Assembly (NCBI RefSeq): GCF_000631985.1
Contig: NZ_JFYN01000002.1
Location: 62,001 to 126,000, forward strand
DNA length: 64,000 nt
Source of the DNA: Pseudomonas sp. RIT288
GTDB taxonomy: Bacteria > Pseudomonadota > Gammaproteobacteria > Pseudomonadales > Pseudomonadaceae
Direction: 5' to 3'
Both the position numbers and the translations under genes were made by a program. The notes under the pieces were generated by a model. The model saw only the letters and a program-made list of their open reading frames with translations. It was not told the DNA's origin and did not search any database. Below are positions 62,522-64,000 of the stretch, in pieces. Position 1 is the stretch's first letter. The number at the start of each line of letters is the position of its first letter.

Positions 62522-64000
62522 ATGGGTGTGTATGACTACAAGAACTTCGGTACAGCCGACTCCAAGGCGTTGTTCAGCGATGCCATGGCGATCACGCTGT
62601 ATTCCTATCACAACCTCGATAACGGCTTTGCCGCCGGTTATCAGCACAACGGCTTCGGTCTCGGCCTGCCTGCCACGCTGGTCACGGCGCTGCTCGGCGG
62701 TACTGATTCGCAAGGGGTGATTCCCGGAATTCCGTGGAACCCCGACTCGGAAAAACTCGCCCTCGACGCCGTGAAAAAGGCTGGCTGGACTCCGATCACC
62801 GCCTCGCAACTGGGCTACGACGGCAAGACCGACGCGCGCGGAACCTTCTTCGGCGAGAAGGCCGGTTACACCACCGCCCAGGTGGAAATCCTCGGCAAGT
62901 ACGACGCCCAGGGCCATCTCACGGAAATCGGCATCGCGTTTCGCGGCACCAGCGGCCCGCGGGAAAACCTGATCATCGACTCCATCGGCGACGTGATCAA
63001 CGACCTGCTGGCAGCCTTCGGTCCCAAGGACTACGCCAAGAACTACGTCGGCGAAGCGTTCGGCAATCTGCTCAATGACGTGGTGGCTTTCGCCAAGGCC
63101 AACGGCCTTACCGGCAAGGACGTGCTGGTCAGCGGCCACAGCCTCGGCGGGCTGGCGGTCAACAGCATGGCTGACCTGAGTGGCGGCAAGTGGGGCGGAT
63201 TCTTCGCCGATTCCAACTACATCGCCTATGCCTCGCCGACCCAGAGCGGCACCGACAAGGTGCTCAACGTCGGTTACGAAAACGATCCGGTGTTCCGCGC
63301 CCTCGACGGCTCAACCTTCACCGGCGCCTCGGTCGGCGTGCACGACGCGCCCAAGGAGTCGGCCACCGACAACATCGTCAGCTTCAACGATCACTACGCC
63401 TCGACTGCGTGGAATCTGCTGCCGTTCTCGATTCTCAATATTTCGACCTGGATCTCGCACCTGCCGACTGCTTACGGCGATGGCATGAACCGGATCATCG
63501 AGTCGAAGTTCTACGATCTGACCAGCAAGGACTCGACGATCATCGTCGCCAACCTGTCGGATCCGGCGCGGGCCAACACCTGGGTGCAGGACCTCAACCG
63601 CAACGCCGAAACCCACAAGGGCAGCACCTTCATCATCGGCAGCGACAGCAACGACCTGATCCAGGGCGGCAGCGGCAATGACTACCTCGAAGGTCGCGCC
63701 GGCAACGACACCTTCCGTGACGGTGGCGGCTACAACGTGATTCTCGGTGGCGCCGGCAACAATACCCTCGATTTGCAGAAATCGGTGAACACCTTCGACT
63801 TCGCCAACGACGGCGCCGGCAACCTGTACGTGCGCGATGCCAACGGCGGGATCAGCATCACCCTCGACATCGGCAGCATCGTCACCAAGGAGCCGGGCTT
63901 CCTCTGGGGCCTGTTCAAGGACGACGTGACCCACAGCGTCACGGCCAGCGGTTTGAAGGTCGGCAACAACGTCACCCAGTACGAGTCCAGCGTCAAAGGC
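62522..64000 (+). CDS. Family I.3 lipase (TliA/PueA-like), 3' end beyond the window
   Basis: 493 codons are visible, open to the window edge. It begins MGVYDYKNFGTADSKALFSD, has GHSLGG with Ser207 (the usual position in family I.3), then IIGSDSNDLIQGGSGNDYLE RTX repeats. The full enzyme is expected to be near 617 residues with a C-terminal secretion signal. It is a paralogue of the preceding lipase and retains the N-terminal segment missing there. AAAAGAGAGG lies upstream of the ATG. Confidence 0.93.
   Translation, partial: MGVYDYKNFGTADSKALFSDAMAITLYSYHNLDNGFAAGYQHNGFGLGLPATLVTALLGGTDSQGVIPGIPWNPDSEKLALDAVKKAGWTPITASQLGYDGKTDARGTFFGEKAGYTTAQVEILGKYDAQGHLTEIGIAFRGTSGPRENLIIDSIGDVINDLLAAFGPKDYAKNYVGEAFGNLLNDVVAFAKANGLTGKDVLVSGHSLGGLAVNSMADLSGGKWGGFFADSNYIAYASPTQSGTDKVLNVGYENDPVFRALDGSTFTGASVGVHDAPKESATDNIVSFNDHYASTAWNLLPFSILNISTWISHLPTAYGDGMNRIIESKFYDLTSKDSTIIVANLSDPARANTWVQDLNRNAETHKGSTFIIGSDSNDLIQGGSGNDYLEGRAGNDTFRDGGGYNVILGGAGNNTLDLQKSVNTFDFANDGAGNLYVRDANGGISITLDIGSIVTKEPGFLWGLFKDDVTHSVTASGLKVGNNVTQYESSVKG

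Overview
The window is chromosomal DNA of a fluorescent Pseudomonas, probably from the P. fluorescens species complex. The evidence is the high GC content, the REP/REPIN palindromes, and the extracellular-enzyme locus aprA-aprI-aprDEF followed by two autotransporter proteases and two family I.3 lipases. No tRNA, rRNA or CRISPR was seen. The window opens inside an MFS transporter gene and closes inside the second lipase gene.

Positions about 330-31,550 look like a tandem array of three integrated elements in the 3' end of a LysR-type regulator gene (31525-32439, minus). The attachment sequence encodes the regulator's last residues (MFFGDPESL, stop). It recurs at about 24,076 and 21,525, and in a displaced, different form (MFFGTPDSLELPAH, stop) at 310-354, which is probably the original end of the gene. 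The sites are flanked by TGCCCCCA-type arm repeats, and a tyrosine-recombinase remnant lies just inside the left end. Element A (about 330-21,540) carries a complete NIS siderophore locus. Element B (about 21,540-24,090) carries a decayed Rhs tail with a deaminase-type toxin domain and an intact immunity-like gene. Element C (about 24,090-31,540) carries a WYL-regulator-controlled cassette of unrecognised large proteins and two small membrane proteins, which is a candidate defence system.

Element A resembles the staphyloferrin B (sbn) pathway with changed parts. A ParB-like SbnI-type serine kinase would make O-phosphoserine. An SbnA-like synthase would join it to glutamate. An octopine/nopaline-dehydrogenase-family enzyme stands where SbnB would be and could release 2,3-diaminopropionate. 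A type III PLP decarboxylase (SbnH-like), a CitE-like enzyme, a single IucA/IucC synthetase and an MFS exporter complete the set. Uptake is by a FecI/FecR pair, a TonB receptor with a signalling domain, a paralogous receptor without it, and a FecBCD-type ABC importer. The two receptor genes share a conserved upstream element. A Fur-like box lies before the sigma gene.

Right of the island (31.5-46.9 kb) lie the LysR gene and its divergent oxidoreductase, an unknown 490-residue protein with a MocR regulator, pgm, a pirin, a UvrD-like helicase, a DUF1652 protein, and an AraC regulator followed by an FAD oxidoreductase, a cupin and a PotF-like polyamine binding protein. From 47.4 kb to the end is the secreted hydrolase locus: alkaline protease AprA, its inhibitor, the AprDEF type I secretion system, two subtilisin-type autotransporters and two GHSLGG lipases with RTX repeats.
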